Assembly (NCBI GenBank): GCA_030544235.1
Contig: CM060481.1
Coordinates: forward strand, 13,654,892 to 13,718,891
Origin: Lepturacanthus savala
Taxonomy: Eukaryota > Chordata > Actinopteri > Scombriformes > Trichiuridae
Length of the DNA: 64,000 bases
Reading direction: 5' to 3'
Shown here: piece by piece, positions 36,901-48,250 of the stretch
Layout of the letters: every line of letters starts with the position of its first letter
Numbering within the stretch: the stretch's first letter is position 1
Position numbers and translations under genes: made by a program
The notes under the pieces: generated by a model
The model's input: the letters and a program-made list of their open reading frames with translations, nothing else
The model's database searches: none
Told to the model about the DNA's origin: nothing

Positions 36901-39900
36901 ACTCCATCACTGTAGATCAGGTAAGTAGGTTACTTTATATAGACTTACATCTGTCTTGGAATATCCTTTTTTACATTTATACTACAACAATAAGCTTATT
37001 TGCTCTTAACGATTGCAGCAATTTTGATTAAATGTGGATTAATTGTCGTCTATGGTTGTTCCAAATGCTTTATTACAGGAAAGACCTGATGTTCTCTGCA
37101 ATTAGATGGAAAATATATGTATACATCAGTAATTTGCCAAATGAATTGGAAAATATCAGCAAAATATTACTATTACTAATGTAGCCTACTCTGACTTTGT
37201 GTCAAATATAAATCATGTCAATGGATAAATAAAAAGAAAAAAACTCCAGTGTATTTTATAAAGTATTACTCCACATTTGGACCTCAAGTGAAACATTCAT
37301 GGTGGGAATATTCCAGACATGCAGAGCAAAATGCCACATGACGCAGCAGAACCATACTCAAGGTGTCAGGTCCTTCATAGCTGACATTCTGCATGCCTTA
37401 AAGGCTAGGTCATTTACTACAGCCCTGTCCCTGAACTCACCTTTGACCCCTGACCTCATGACCCAACACACCAAGTCTATCTAACTTCTACTGGGTGAGC
37501 TGAGCTAATTCTCACCTTACTATATAGAGTTTTGTTTTGTTTTTTTAACATGCACATACATAGATGCCCACAGATAAATAGACAAGGTAACCATCAGAGG
37601 ATAAGTAGGAAATGAAATAAAGCCAAATTAGTTTGTCTTGAGCCACCATATCAAATCAAGAAAAAAAGCAAACTCTTGCTTGATGTACAGTAAGGCTGTC
37701 ACTTTTTTTCTGATATTCAATCATGCAGAAAAATTAAATATCCACCTGTTAAAATTGGAATCGTCTTACCATTTCACCATCGGTAAGTGCAACATTTCCC
37801 TTGTGATCCAGCAGAGGGCTTATTAAGATTCTATATTATGGTGCCTATTCAAATGCATACATCTGTTTATTTAGATTACGCATGCTGCACATGGTCAGAC
37901 ACGTGCTGAAGCAACAACCACACAGGAAAGCCCTGGGGGTTCCTCAAATGTTTGACTAGTCAGCCAAACAGTATCTATACATGCACCAAAAGCAACAGAG
38001 TAGCAGCAGCAACTCATCGCACGATCACTTTTAGTTGCATAAAAACAAAGATAGACTTGAACCTAAAGAATGTTCTTTGAGTCCTAATTATGCCACGTTG
38101 TAATACTGGATTAAAACCTGACATAAGCTCTACTTCAGAACATGTTCATGTCAGCAGTGAGCTGCAAATATCTTAGTTACATGAAAAAAAAACTAAATGA
38201 CTAGTACAAATTTAACATTATGCTTGTTAGATTGTTAAATCAATAGTCTGGTTAGACTTCCACCGCCCATCTCTACACATTTTTGCAACATTTTGTGGCT
38301 GTTTCTGAACAATTATTCTCCAGCTGCATGATCAGGTTATTAAGAACCTATTAAATAAACATCATCAGGCTGCCAAGGCCACAGACTGATTTTTAACAAT
38401 AGCTAAAGTTAATTTGCAGTGTGGGTGGCAGTCACAGTGAAGGAGCAATTATGAGCGATAAGGTTAAAAGGAAATCTGCCACTGGATTCATAGCTCAGTT
38501 GTAGCTATGAATGTAGATTGAGATCAAATAGACTTGTCGAGAGAACCAAATCTCCAAGACATATGTATCAAACTTTGGCTCAACATGTTTAATGGTCTTA
38601 AGTCTGCTTCTTGTTCAATGAGTGCAGACATTTTCAGCTTTAAACCATAATTTTATTAATTGTACATGAAGGGAATGGGCAATATACTGATATTATATAG
38701 ATGTTGCGATACGAGTCTAGGTATTGTGTTAAGAGTCAGCTATGACAAGTGTTGTTATATTAGTTGCCCAGCTCTAGTATATCATTAAGGAAAAGTTAGG
38801 ATTGAAAACAAAGGTATAATCCGGTACATTATTGGTGCAGATAATCTCACACTATAGCCAGACTAAAGATGAAGTGATTAAAGGATTATTATTAATTTAC
38901 TGGTTTGTTGAAATGAATTTGCAATAATTTATTGCTTCAGTTAAAAATGAAGACTTGTTAAGGTATTTATTTGGGCCTCAGAAAACTGTAGACATATTCA
39001 CAGATATGGCAAACAATCAGCAGTTGGAGTCCTAAGACAGACATGTTTAAAAAAGACCCAAGAGGATGAGTGCAGGGAGGAAGCAGGAAGCGGGGCCTTG
39101 TGGGTTAGTGAAAACATTATATGTCAATGCATCATAAAAGACTGTGACTAATAGACAGAATGAAGACAAGTGGGACTAAAACAGCACAAGACTACACTAA
39201 TAAAAAAAAGGAAACATAAAAAAACAAAGAGAAAAGTAACACAACGCAGAAGGTAGGAGCAAGAGGAGAGAGTCATAAAAAAAAAAAAAAAAAAAGACAT
39301 TTATGGAGCTGTCGACTCGCCGTGTAGTTAGTCCCATCGGTGGTTAAATTCAGGCAAAAAAGTCCAACACTCTAGGCCTCCTGCCACCGCTCGGCTTATT
39401 CTGGCATGTGTAAAGTGGGATGTGTGCGTGTGTGTGCATGTAACAGATAGAGATTCAGACATCAGTCACAATTGACCCTCTGTGTCCAGTCTATGCTCCA
39501 ACATTGTCTGTGTCGGACTGCTCTTAATGGCCTCTACTTCTCCTAAATGAGAGATGTGATTGCAACACAGCAGGCGGCAAGAGGCAAATACACGAACAAC
39601 AATACGAACTAGCAGTTTTGCACTACTTCCTCAGGCACCGTTTAGTAGAAAGGGGTGAATAAAAAAAAAAAAAGACGCATTGCTCAATCTACGCAGTGAA
39701 AAATGGTGCCGGCCTCCGAGATTTCTGTAGTGAAAGCCGGGCCATGCTCTTTATCTCCTTCTCACGCCTATGCAAACAGTCATGCACCCCGTCAGCTAGC
39801 AGGGTACCAGCCAAACTCACCATCTACAACACCCACTTCAAAGCAATTGCCAGCAATATCAGAAACACCTCATATATGAAAGTCTTTATCTAACACGCTA

Positions 39901-42504
39901 TCATAATATTTTTATCAGTGTTCCAAAACAACTTGTCAAGTGCGGAGGCCTTTTAATATTACGGCCAACGGTAACAGAAAAGATGGAAGGCTTAGTGGTG
40001 TCGACAATAAAAAGCTTTGTATTTGTACTTGTGGTGCAGGAGCCAAGGATGGGAAGGCATCAGAGGAAGAGTGTGACGACATGTGACTTCGCAGTTCCAT
40101 CTGTGCTGAATGGATGTGCCAGACACACGCATAAAGTTACCCTGGCAACCGAGCAACAGCGATGGTTGGAGGTCACACAGAAAAAAAAAAAAAAAAGCTT
40201 CATGCAGACCGAAAAACGCTCACAGAATATGTATCGCAATCAAAAAGAAAAGGAAAACCAACGACTGAGCTGCACTAAACCGTGGTGGCTCAATATCCTG
40301 TTACACACAGACACACACGATGCATCTAGGAACATTTTACATAAACTACGCCGTGAACATGATGTAATGCAGAGCAGATAAACAGCACATGAGAAAGACC
40401 AGGGGTTGCACTTGATGACGCAGAAGTCCTCCAGTGTTTTTTTCATCCCTTTCTCTTCTATACACATGGCTCTGATTCAGAGAGGGGAGTTTCTTTTCAC
40501 ACACACAGATGTAATCTCTAACTAATCACATTTGCAGGCCTTGGACAGAGCAGTTACACCACGGTGGTGAACAGATGGACCTACATACACTAGGCATCTC
40601 TGGGATTAGCCCAGCCCAGAAGGTGGAGGTGGTACACACAGTAACTGGGGAGAAATCAAGTTGAGTAAAGTCTTAGAATTCCATCTTCAAGCGGGCGAAA
40701 GAGAGTGTTGTGAATGATTCTCTCCCTCTGATGCAACGTCATCAACTGTTTCAATGGAGAGCTGCTGCAAAGACAAACCATGTAGGCATAGATAACAGCC
40801 TGTGATAAGCAAAGGGACCTAAATAAAAATAAATGCAGCGCTCTAACCATGTGAGCTTCAGCACATCCTCCAGGCACTCAGGCAGTTTCTGTTGGCAAGC
40901 AGCAGATATGCAACGTGACTTTTTTTTTGTTTTGTTTACAGTCAGGAAGAGAGACAAAGAACAGGATGAACGCACAAATACACAATGATAATTCAACAGC
41001 ACGATTGTAAACGCGTGTATGGATGGCTCTTCTTTTGTTGCTTCAGACAGATAAAGGGAAATCTCCACACCAAACAAAATACTGAATAAACTACATTTTA
41101 TTGGATTAAGTTCTAAGCTCTAGTACTGGGGCTGCTTCGTAAACCTTTCAGATGTACCCTGCACATCCACTGACCACCGTCCTGGAGGATAAACAGCTTT
41201 CTCCTCGGTTTAGCCTTAATCTAATGAAGTCACCACCAAGAGAAATTCAAAACCCTTCACATCTCAGACACATTGAGGACTGAGGACTTCTGACATGGAG
41301 AAAGACTTAGATTCCATCTCCCCTTTTGGACTGAACTTTAACTGTAGCGTTATCTAACCACTCAATCAAACAAAACCTTTCAGAACTGGTATGACTGCCA
41401 TCGTCAACACTATCCAATAAACAAATACATTCGGCATACGAGCTCACTATTTAAAGAAGGCAGCTGAGGCCAAATGAGATTGTTTCATTCTTTTGTGGAC
41501 AACACCAGCGCTACAGTAGTGTAAAAGCAGGGCAGTCATGAGTCTGAACCACTGACCTCTGGGTCATATGTTAAGTGTTGAGAACAGCAGCACCACACAG
41601 CCACACTAAATATCGATATGGAACATTCCTTAGAGTCCTTTAAAACGGGGGTGAGAGTGGCAGGCAACGTCACGGAGGACCTTGACAAAGAGTGTGTCAG
41701 AGAGGAAGTTTGAGCAGAGGGAGGCTTTGTTTGTGAAAAAAAAGGCAACCGCCTAATGGGGAAGAAGACCTAATACTAATTCTGCTTGACAGGTAACAGA
41801 GCTGGCCAACTCCGATGTGTGACCCCACGATATAAGAAAACAAAATGAAACACACGGGAAGAAATAAAAACTGGAGATACTGAGTAAGCTTTCTCTTTAA
41901 CTTTTAATAATGCAGATTTCTGACAGAAGATGTTATCAGCGGCCCAATTCCACTGATTAATTTGTCATAAAATGGTTGACATACCTTCACCTCTCTGTGA
42001 TACTACAGATAAAAGCTATACTTTTTGGCGAATAAGTCTCTGCCATACAGTTACAATAGATACGCAATTGAAGGTCATCACTCTTCATGGTAATATTATC
42101 GATCCACAATGAGATTATATTAATGGAGACGGACCGTTACGAGGCACATGAATAATAACAGCATTGTTTGAGGAACCCCGACCAGCTGAACATGGGAGGC
42201 ACCATTCTGACTCATGCACTAAAAGTTACTCTCATTTAAAGAATTATGATCGACTACCGCCTTTTACTAGACTCCAAATACCTCCACAGCTCGTCTTCTT
42301 TGCCCTATTTCTGTGGCTATAGACTTTGGACTTGTGTACAATTCTATGCAGCCAATATGTACAATATTTAAATAGCATCTTAGTTATTTAATGTATTTTA
42401 TTATAGATTTATAATCATATGGTTCACCATTTTACTTATTACCTCATTATATATCACAGACTTTATCTACAAACAATCAACTCCTAGATCTCTAAGATCT
42501 AAAG

Positions 42505-42870
42505 ATAAATTAATTCTGCAGGTCCAATGATCTCTGCCTTTGCAGTTGCTGCTCCACAACTGTGGAACCAGCTGCTATTTGATGTTAGATGAGCCCCCTC
42601 CATGCCTGCCCTAAATCTAAAGACACTTTTATTCTTTGGCCTTTTCAGCTGACAAAGCTTTTGTTTTCATGTCCACAACCATGTACCTCATCCATTGCTG
42701 ATGCTTGTTTTGTGCTTCATGTTTTGCATTGTATTTTAAATGCCTTTTTGTACAGCTCAAGATGTGTTTCAACGTGCTCTAGAAATAAATGTACTTATTA
42801 CCAATTACTGTGGCCCATGTGCATTGTAATTTCGTTCTGGTTTGAGTCGTTTTGTGTCCAATCTAAATGA
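42505..42870 (+). mobile_element. L2-like LINE ORF2 C-terminal remnant
   Basis: The plus strand reads AFAVAAPQLWNQLLFDVR, then a stop, then APSMPALNLKTLLFFGLFS and another stop. This is the terminal segment of fish L2-type polymerases (AFSVAAPQLWN…FKSKLKTLLF) with an internal nonsense mutation. A non-coding tail follows. Confidence 0.7.
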
Positions 42871-43179
42871 TAATAAAAGTCATCTGTAAACCCTGAGATA
42901 AAGCAGACTGTAGCATAGTATTGTTCGTGGGTGAACCCACGCCACACCCAGAGCACTCCCCGGAGGGCAGCTGTGCGGGGGGTTCACCGCCAACGAGCTG
43001 GTTGGAGGCTGCTGCTAAACTATGTGAGGGGTCCGCAGAAAGGCCCCCGACCCGTAAACAGCCGCCAACTACACTAAACTAAGTCAGACTGCACGGGAGG
43101 AATCACGAATTGCCAACTCACTGACTCTGACACTGTGTTCTCTGAGGTTTCCATTATTAGCATGTTCTCGCTAGCCCAC

Positions 43180-43860
43180 TCGTTAGCTTGGCTGAGGGAG
43201 CGCATGATTTATTATTCGCTTTAAATCAAACTTCCCCGGTGCCGCTTCTCGGTGGGGGCGGTGGGCCGACCGTAAATTCACGTGGGCGGCGGCGGCGGGG
43301 GAGGATAATAAAACGACGGGTTGGATTAAACCCACCGAACCCAGCTCGAGACACGCCGCATTGCCAGCAAACGTTTCTCTTCGCATCTCCTTGTCCCCGC
43401 CTCTTTATGGATACTTTGATAGGGGAGCATCCTGCACATAAAAACAAACACACCCAGAACGTTAGCTAGCTAACCTAACCCGAACTCGACGGCAACGGTA
43501 ACGTAATGCGTAAATGATGTCGCACGCTGTAACAAACTTCGCCTCGTCCTGCTCCGTAACTCACCGAAGCGCGTCGTTTCTCCTCGTCGTTCTCCGGGTA
43601 TTCCAGCGGGCTCATGTGCAGACAGTGGACTAGTTCTCGGGCTGACGCTGAGGACACAGCGACGCGCCTCCAACAGCTGTGCTCTGTTTTGAATGAGGAC
43701 GGAGATGCGCGGCCGGCGGGCGGAGCTTTCAGCGGCCGCCCATCAGCCACACGGTCTCCGCTTAGTTTTATACGGACAGCTCCTACCGGCAACCTCCGCG
43801 TTATTTGCGGGTTTCACACAATGTCGGTTCGGATCGTGATTGATGAGACTTGCTAGTGCT
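43180..43860. promoter_or_regulatory. CpG island, probable ralgps2 promoter
   Basis: This stretch is rich in G, C and CpG against an AT-rich background, including gtgggcggcggcggcggggg near 43283 and gcgcggccggcgggcggagc near 43706. There is no convincing TATA box. It surrounds the putative first exon and fits a housekeeping-type promoter. Confidence 0.6.
43565..43700 (-). other. ralgps2: Probable ralgps2 first exon (5' end approximate)
   Basis: Inside a CpG island, the minus strand has a near-ideal donor, TTCG/gtgagt, fixing the exon's 3' edge at 43565. It is the only strong promoter-like region upstream of the ralgps2 coding exons on that strand, so I assign it as first exon; the transcription start is not resolved. 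The exon carries ATG at 43615, opening MSPLEYPENDEEKRRAS up to the donor in phase 0. Spliced straight to 20169, this frame stops at 20116, making a 34-residue upstream frame that ends 20 bases before the main ATG. Confidence 0.55.
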
Positions 43861-43959
43861 GTACCGGACTGGACTGGATGAACTGAGGGGGTTTTAAAGA
43901 GCGCAAAGTTCATGTGTTTTATTCTGACTCCCTCTTGTGGTCCAACCACCATCGTGCTT

Positions 43960-44450
43960 TAATGAGTCCAGGGGATCTGGTCCACCTCGCTTTACAGCTC
44001 TGGAAGAAAATAGGAGACCACTGCATTTATTTTCCTGAAATTAGCATCTCTACATGTACTCCTGCCATTCCATCCCACACCTCATTCTGCTTAAAGAGGG
44101 ACCAGCTGACAGGAGTCTGCAACAAATATAACTACTACCACTTAACTACCTCATACAGCTGTGACTGTGCCAAGAACCTGCACCTTATTCCTGACCTTTT
44201 GCACTATTCATACTGCTCATTCCTTGCACATTACTTGTAAATATCTGTACATAATCTGCCTACTTATAGTTTATATTTATATCCTGTTACTTCTTATTTT
44301 ATTCTATTTTATCTTAACTGTAATAACTATTTTTATTCTTATTGATACAGCATTCATGTGGACATCAAGTAAGAATTTCATTGTGCAGAGAATCTTGTTT
44401 CTACACTGTGCGCATGACAATAAAGGCTTTGAATTGAATTGAAGAGTGGA
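43960..44450 (+). mobile_element. LINE-like 3' tail with terminal TTGAA repeats
   Basis: The segment contains gaatttcattgtgcagagaa and ends gacaataaaggctttgaatt, then gaattgaa. This layout, an AATAAA-like signal followed by a short tandem tail, is typical of 3' ends of fish CR1/Rex-type LINEs. No polymerase coding remains. Confidence 0.55.
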
Positions 44451-44677
44451 ATAAAGTCACCCAAGAACAATGTGAAAAACTTGTGGATAGCATGCCCAGA
44501 TGCATGAAAGCTGTGATTAAAAATAAGGGTTATTAATTTTTATTTTGACCATTTGTCATTTTCTGCAAATAAAAGCTCTAAATGATAATATTTTTATTTG
44601 GTATTTGGGGAAAATGTTGTCAGTAGTTTATAGTCTTAAACAAAAAATGTTCATTTTGCCCAAACACATACCTATAA

Positions 44678-45030
44678 GGTCGCAGGGGTTAACGCATGTT
44701 GCCTCACAGCAAGAAGGTCGCAGGTTCAAGACCTCCTTGGTCCTGGGTCTGGGACCTTTCTGTGTGGAGTTTGCATGTTCTCCCCGTGTCTGCATGGGTT
44801 TTCACCGGGTACTCCAGCTTCCTCCCACAGTCCAAAAACATGCTCAGGTTAATTGGCAACTCTAAATTGCCCGTAGGTGTGAGTGAATGGTGAATGGTGT
44901 GTGTGCCCCACGATTGGCTGGTGACCATCTGGGGTGTATCCCTGCCTCTCGCCGTAACGCGCTGGGATTGGCTCCAGCAGACCCCTATGACTCTAATGAG
45001 AAATAAGCAGGTATAGAAGATGACTGACTG
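44678..45030 (+). mobile_element. tRNA-derived SINE, near-complete copy
   Basis: The head carries a B-box-like GGTTCAAGACC after gttgcctcacagcaagaagg. The body has gtgtggagtttgcatgttct and ccacagtccaaaaacatgct, and the tail ends aagatgactgactg. Compared with the copy at 58964-59297, the first A-box bases are lost, but a 28-base block (gcatgttctccccgtgtctg…) missing from that copy is present. No clear target duplication is left. Confidence 0.8.
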
Positions 45031-46028
45031 TATATAACATGTATTAGCATCAGATATTATATTTACTACTAATAGCAAAAATGACTTTCAGAAAGCTTAT
45101 TAAAATATTTCTTAATCACATTTAATCATGTATGGATCCCATCCAATTCTTGCCACGTGTTAATTTTTCTTCTGTTGTCTGTTATTGCTTTATACTTAAC
45201 TTTATTTACTTGTATATCTGTAGCATGTCTGAATGTTTTTGTAGCCTAAGCTTACTATATATATTTTTACTGAATGTATATATGTTCAGGACCTCAGTTC
45301 AATTCAGTTTCAAAGAAACAGAAGACTTTTATTTTGAAAAAGGTAGTAAATCATGTTTATGTTTTCTTGATCAATAAGAGAACAGCTCTTGAATAGTAAG
45401 ATAAATATAAATTTGTCACCTGGTGCTTGAATTGTGTGTTTTCCTTTACATTAATAAAGACAGTTTCACCTTAAATTGATGCAGAAAAGGGTCCACAGCA
45501 GACATTTGGACTCATCAGGAAGAGCCCAACAGACGTTACTAATAACATTAATGTTCGTCTAGTTTCAGTCATTCAATTATTTAGGCCTGCACTTTTCTAA
45601 CTGTACCATCTCAAAATGTCTTCTTCAGAAAAATCTTTTAAGTTGTATCAGTGTGTTGTTTTCAACTGGTAGCTAAGTATTGGTCTCCTTTTTATGTCTA
45701 TGCTATGTGTGTATGAATTTGTAACAAATATTAGAATTATTTTTGTTATTGTAGACCCAAAAATGTTTTCTTGTTAAAAAAAAGGCTGATAAATAAAAAT
45801 ATAAATGATTTGAGCTTGCAAATTTCTCATCTTCTATACGTTTGGCCCATTTCCACAAGGTTTTGATAAAAATACATTTAAATACGACATTTATAAAACA
45901 TCCATACACTGCAAATGGTGCCGTACACTATAATGACATATACAGTTCTGTATGTGAGTAATTTTAACATTTATGAGACAAATCATATACATACTTGATA
46001 ACCGACTGTCATACATGAAATTTAATCC

Positions 46029-46232
46029 TTTATTGCTTTTAAATTCCGCTCTAATAGCTTTAAGCTAAACTGGGCTTCATAACTTTACTGTATCCACAGC
46101 ATTCCTTTATAAAAAAAAAAAAAATCACAACAGGTCATCTCCGACCTTTGAACCCCCTGAACAGGCCTGAGCATAAACAAAGGCTTGGTCATGGTGATCT
46201 TAATTTAATTTAATTTATAAAGTTATTTTATT
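46029..46232 (-). terminator. Candidate coa7 polyadenylation signals
   Basis: On the minus strand AATAAA occurs at 46232-46227, probably too close to the stop codon, and at 46034-46029, about 210 bases past it. Which one is used cannot be told from sequence. Confidence 0.4.
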
Positions 46233-46240
46233 TGAGTGTG

Positions 46241-48083
46241 TCACACCCCAAATTTGAGCTGCTTTTCTTGCTTTGAACCGTACAGCTCCTTGGCTCGATT
46301 CTTCAGCTCCTCTGCTTTCTTCTCATCCTTCTCTGTTCCGTCACCCAGTTTGTACATGCGGCTCGCGTTGGCGCAGCCCCACACGTGTCCCAGATCACAG
46401 GCCCTGTTGGCGTACTTCAGAGCTTGATTCATGTCTGGTGCCATCCCTTTGGAGCTGCCCTGAATGAACATGGTGCTGAGGTTAAAGCAGGACGGGGCGA
46501 AGCCGTCAGCGCAGGCCTTCTCGTAGTATTCCCGAGCTGCCGTGAGGTCCGATTCTCCTCCGAAAGCTCGTCCGTCTTGGACCAGCAGGCCCACGTTATG
46601 ACAGGCATCTGTGGACTTCTTTCCTCCAGCGTTACAGGCACGGATGAAGCAGGAGTAGGCGGATTTCAGGCATTTAGTCACTCCACCTGGTGCAGAGATT
46701 CAGGAGAATTACAGAGATTCAGGAGAATGACAGACATCTCCCCTGAATAATAAGAACAAATGCATAGATCATTTTTTAATGCATTGTTAATTCTATCAAA
46801 AAACGTCCACTCGAAACTGTCATCCTTAGTAAAACAGGAATTGGCATTTTTTCCTGATAATTTAAATTTTATAATTTCTTTAAAATCAATTAACCAACTA
46901 ATCATATCAACATATGTTTTCTACATGTTTTTTACTATTGGATAATTAAAACACCAGCAAAGAAACATTCTTTGATGTCATCACATTTTGCTTATAAACC
47001 CTTAAATTGCATAGTTACAACTACAGTAGTAACTTCAGTAGAAATATTAAAAGTCACACACATAATTATTGTTAAATACATTGCTTGAGTACTTATTGAC
47101 ATAATATTAGTCCTATACATTAAAAAAGTACTTTCCATTTCTGTCTCAAAAATAAAATCCACATAAATCTGATCATTTTATGTGTTTTTGTATGATTTTA
47201 GCCTTTGAAATTGAAACCCTTAATAATCCCTCAAAATGAAATGTAGCCACAAATAGCATGTTGGCTGCAGTTGTGGAAGAAGTGTTGAGATACTGTATAC
47301 TGATGTAAAAAATACTTCATTACAAGTATATGATCTGCATTCATAGTCCTACTATAAACTATAGAAGTAGGACCATACATAAAAGTACTAAAGTAAAAGT
47401 ACAAAACGATATATATTTTAAATATTTTTTTCAAAATATTTTCTTCAATCATTTTTTTATTGGATAGTTTTACCTCTTTTTTTTATTTGAAACCATGCGA
47501 GGGAATAGGGTTTTAGTGAAACTGCAGATAGAGAATTATACTGATTTGTTTAAAGGTGCTACAAGCAAGAATTGTGGGAACGAATCTTTAACAATGCATT
47601 TTAATTTATAAACTCGTCATTAAATTATCATATTATAGACATTTCAATCTAGAATGTAACTAAAGCTGTAAATAGAGCAAAAGGAGAATAATTTCCAGAA
47701 GAATAAAGTAGCATGAAGTGATTAACAGGATGAACCCCATCAGCCAATTTGCTGCTGTACCTTTGCCTGTGATGTGGTAATTCCCCAGTTTATAGCAGCT
47801 TTGTGCATAGCCATAAGTCTCACAGTTATATTTGAGCACTTGTGCCGTGCCTTCATAGTTTGCCTTCACCCCTTCCAAGTAATCGGCGAGTCTCTGGCAC
47901 CCTGAGAAAGACGGAAGATAAAAGGACATGATTAAAATAGTTAAGGAAGCATAAATGAGAGGCATCTCCAGCTTTACCTTCAGGATTCTTCTCTTTGTAG
48001 CACTGGAAACTGTACTCCACTCCCAAATTATCCAGAAACTCCTTCACCTCATTCTCATCTTCAAAGTTTATGAGTCCAGCCAT
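46241..48083 (-). CDS. coa7: coa7: cytochrome c oxidase assembly factor 7 (Sel1-repeat protein), complete
   Basis: COA7 is a soluble cysteine-rich protein of the mitochondrial intermembrane space, needed to assemble respiratory complex IV. Coding exons on the minus strand are 47978-48083, 47761-47901 and 46241-46686. They join in phases 1 and 1 to 693 bases, 230 residues plus TGA; the human protein has 231. The start MAGLINFEDENEVKEFLDNL and the cysteines C28 and C37 match the human N-terminus. Sel1-like repeats follow, with landmarks QSCYKLGNYHITGKG, DACHNVGLL, PSCFNLSTMF and GCANASRMYKLGDG, and paired cysteines throughout. There is no cleavable targeting sequence, as expected for an oxidative-import substrate. 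The gene lies between ralgps2 and zyg11b, with its 5' end facing the zyg11b promoter about 2.6 kb away. Confidence 0.97.
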
Positions 48084-48250
48084 GTTTCTGCCTTTTATAT
48101 GTACATGTGCTGAAGGATTAGCGCCATAGACTATCAGCGACCACCACATCCACCACTGATCATGACCTTCCTTCTTCCTTCTCCTTCTCTCTATGGTTTT
48201 CCGTCGCTGCGGACGCTACTGAGCCCGCTACTGCCCCCTACAGGACAAAA
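48084..48250 (-). promoter_or_regulatory. coa7 5' leader and promoter region
   Basis: A small GC-richer patch (ccgtcgctgcggacgctact) precedes a pyrimidine-rich stretch directly upstream of the coa7 start codon. At 48231-48244 ctgccccctacagg resembles a CTCF core in reverse orientation. There is no TATA box. The transcription start is not resolved. Confidence 0.4.

Larger units (their letters stand above)
20170..43564 (-). other. ralgps2 intron 1, about 23.4 kb
   Basis: The intron is bounded by the donor at 43564 and the acceptor at 20170. It contains TG and CA microsatellites, a G-rich minisatellite, several decayed LINE C-terminal ends, SINE fragments and a possible TIR element, listed separately. 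In mammals ANGPTL1 is nested inside RALGPS2 on the opposite strand; I found no fibrinogen-like coding sequence here, so it is absent or lies left of the window. Confidence 0.6.
43870..46000. other. Intergenic region between ralgps2 5' end and coa7 3' end
   Basis: About 2.1 kb. It contains the LINE-like tail and the SINE listed separately; 45031-46000 is AT-rich and I see nothing else in it. Confidence 0.6.

Noticed and set aside
20170..43564. Search for a nested ANGPTL1 gene in ralgps2
   Set aside because: No fibrinogen-like domain motif or coiled-coil exon was found on either strand of the introns in the window.
43188..43856. Several overlapping 67-105 codon frames in the CpG island
   Set aside because: Stop codons are rare in GC-rich DNA. 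Only the short MSPLEYPEND frame ending at a strong donor deserved mention, and that as an uncertain case.
44704..45078. 124-codon minus-strand frame and similar frames at 59034-59396
   Set aside because: They are translations of the SINE copies, which explains why the same peptide strings appear at both places.
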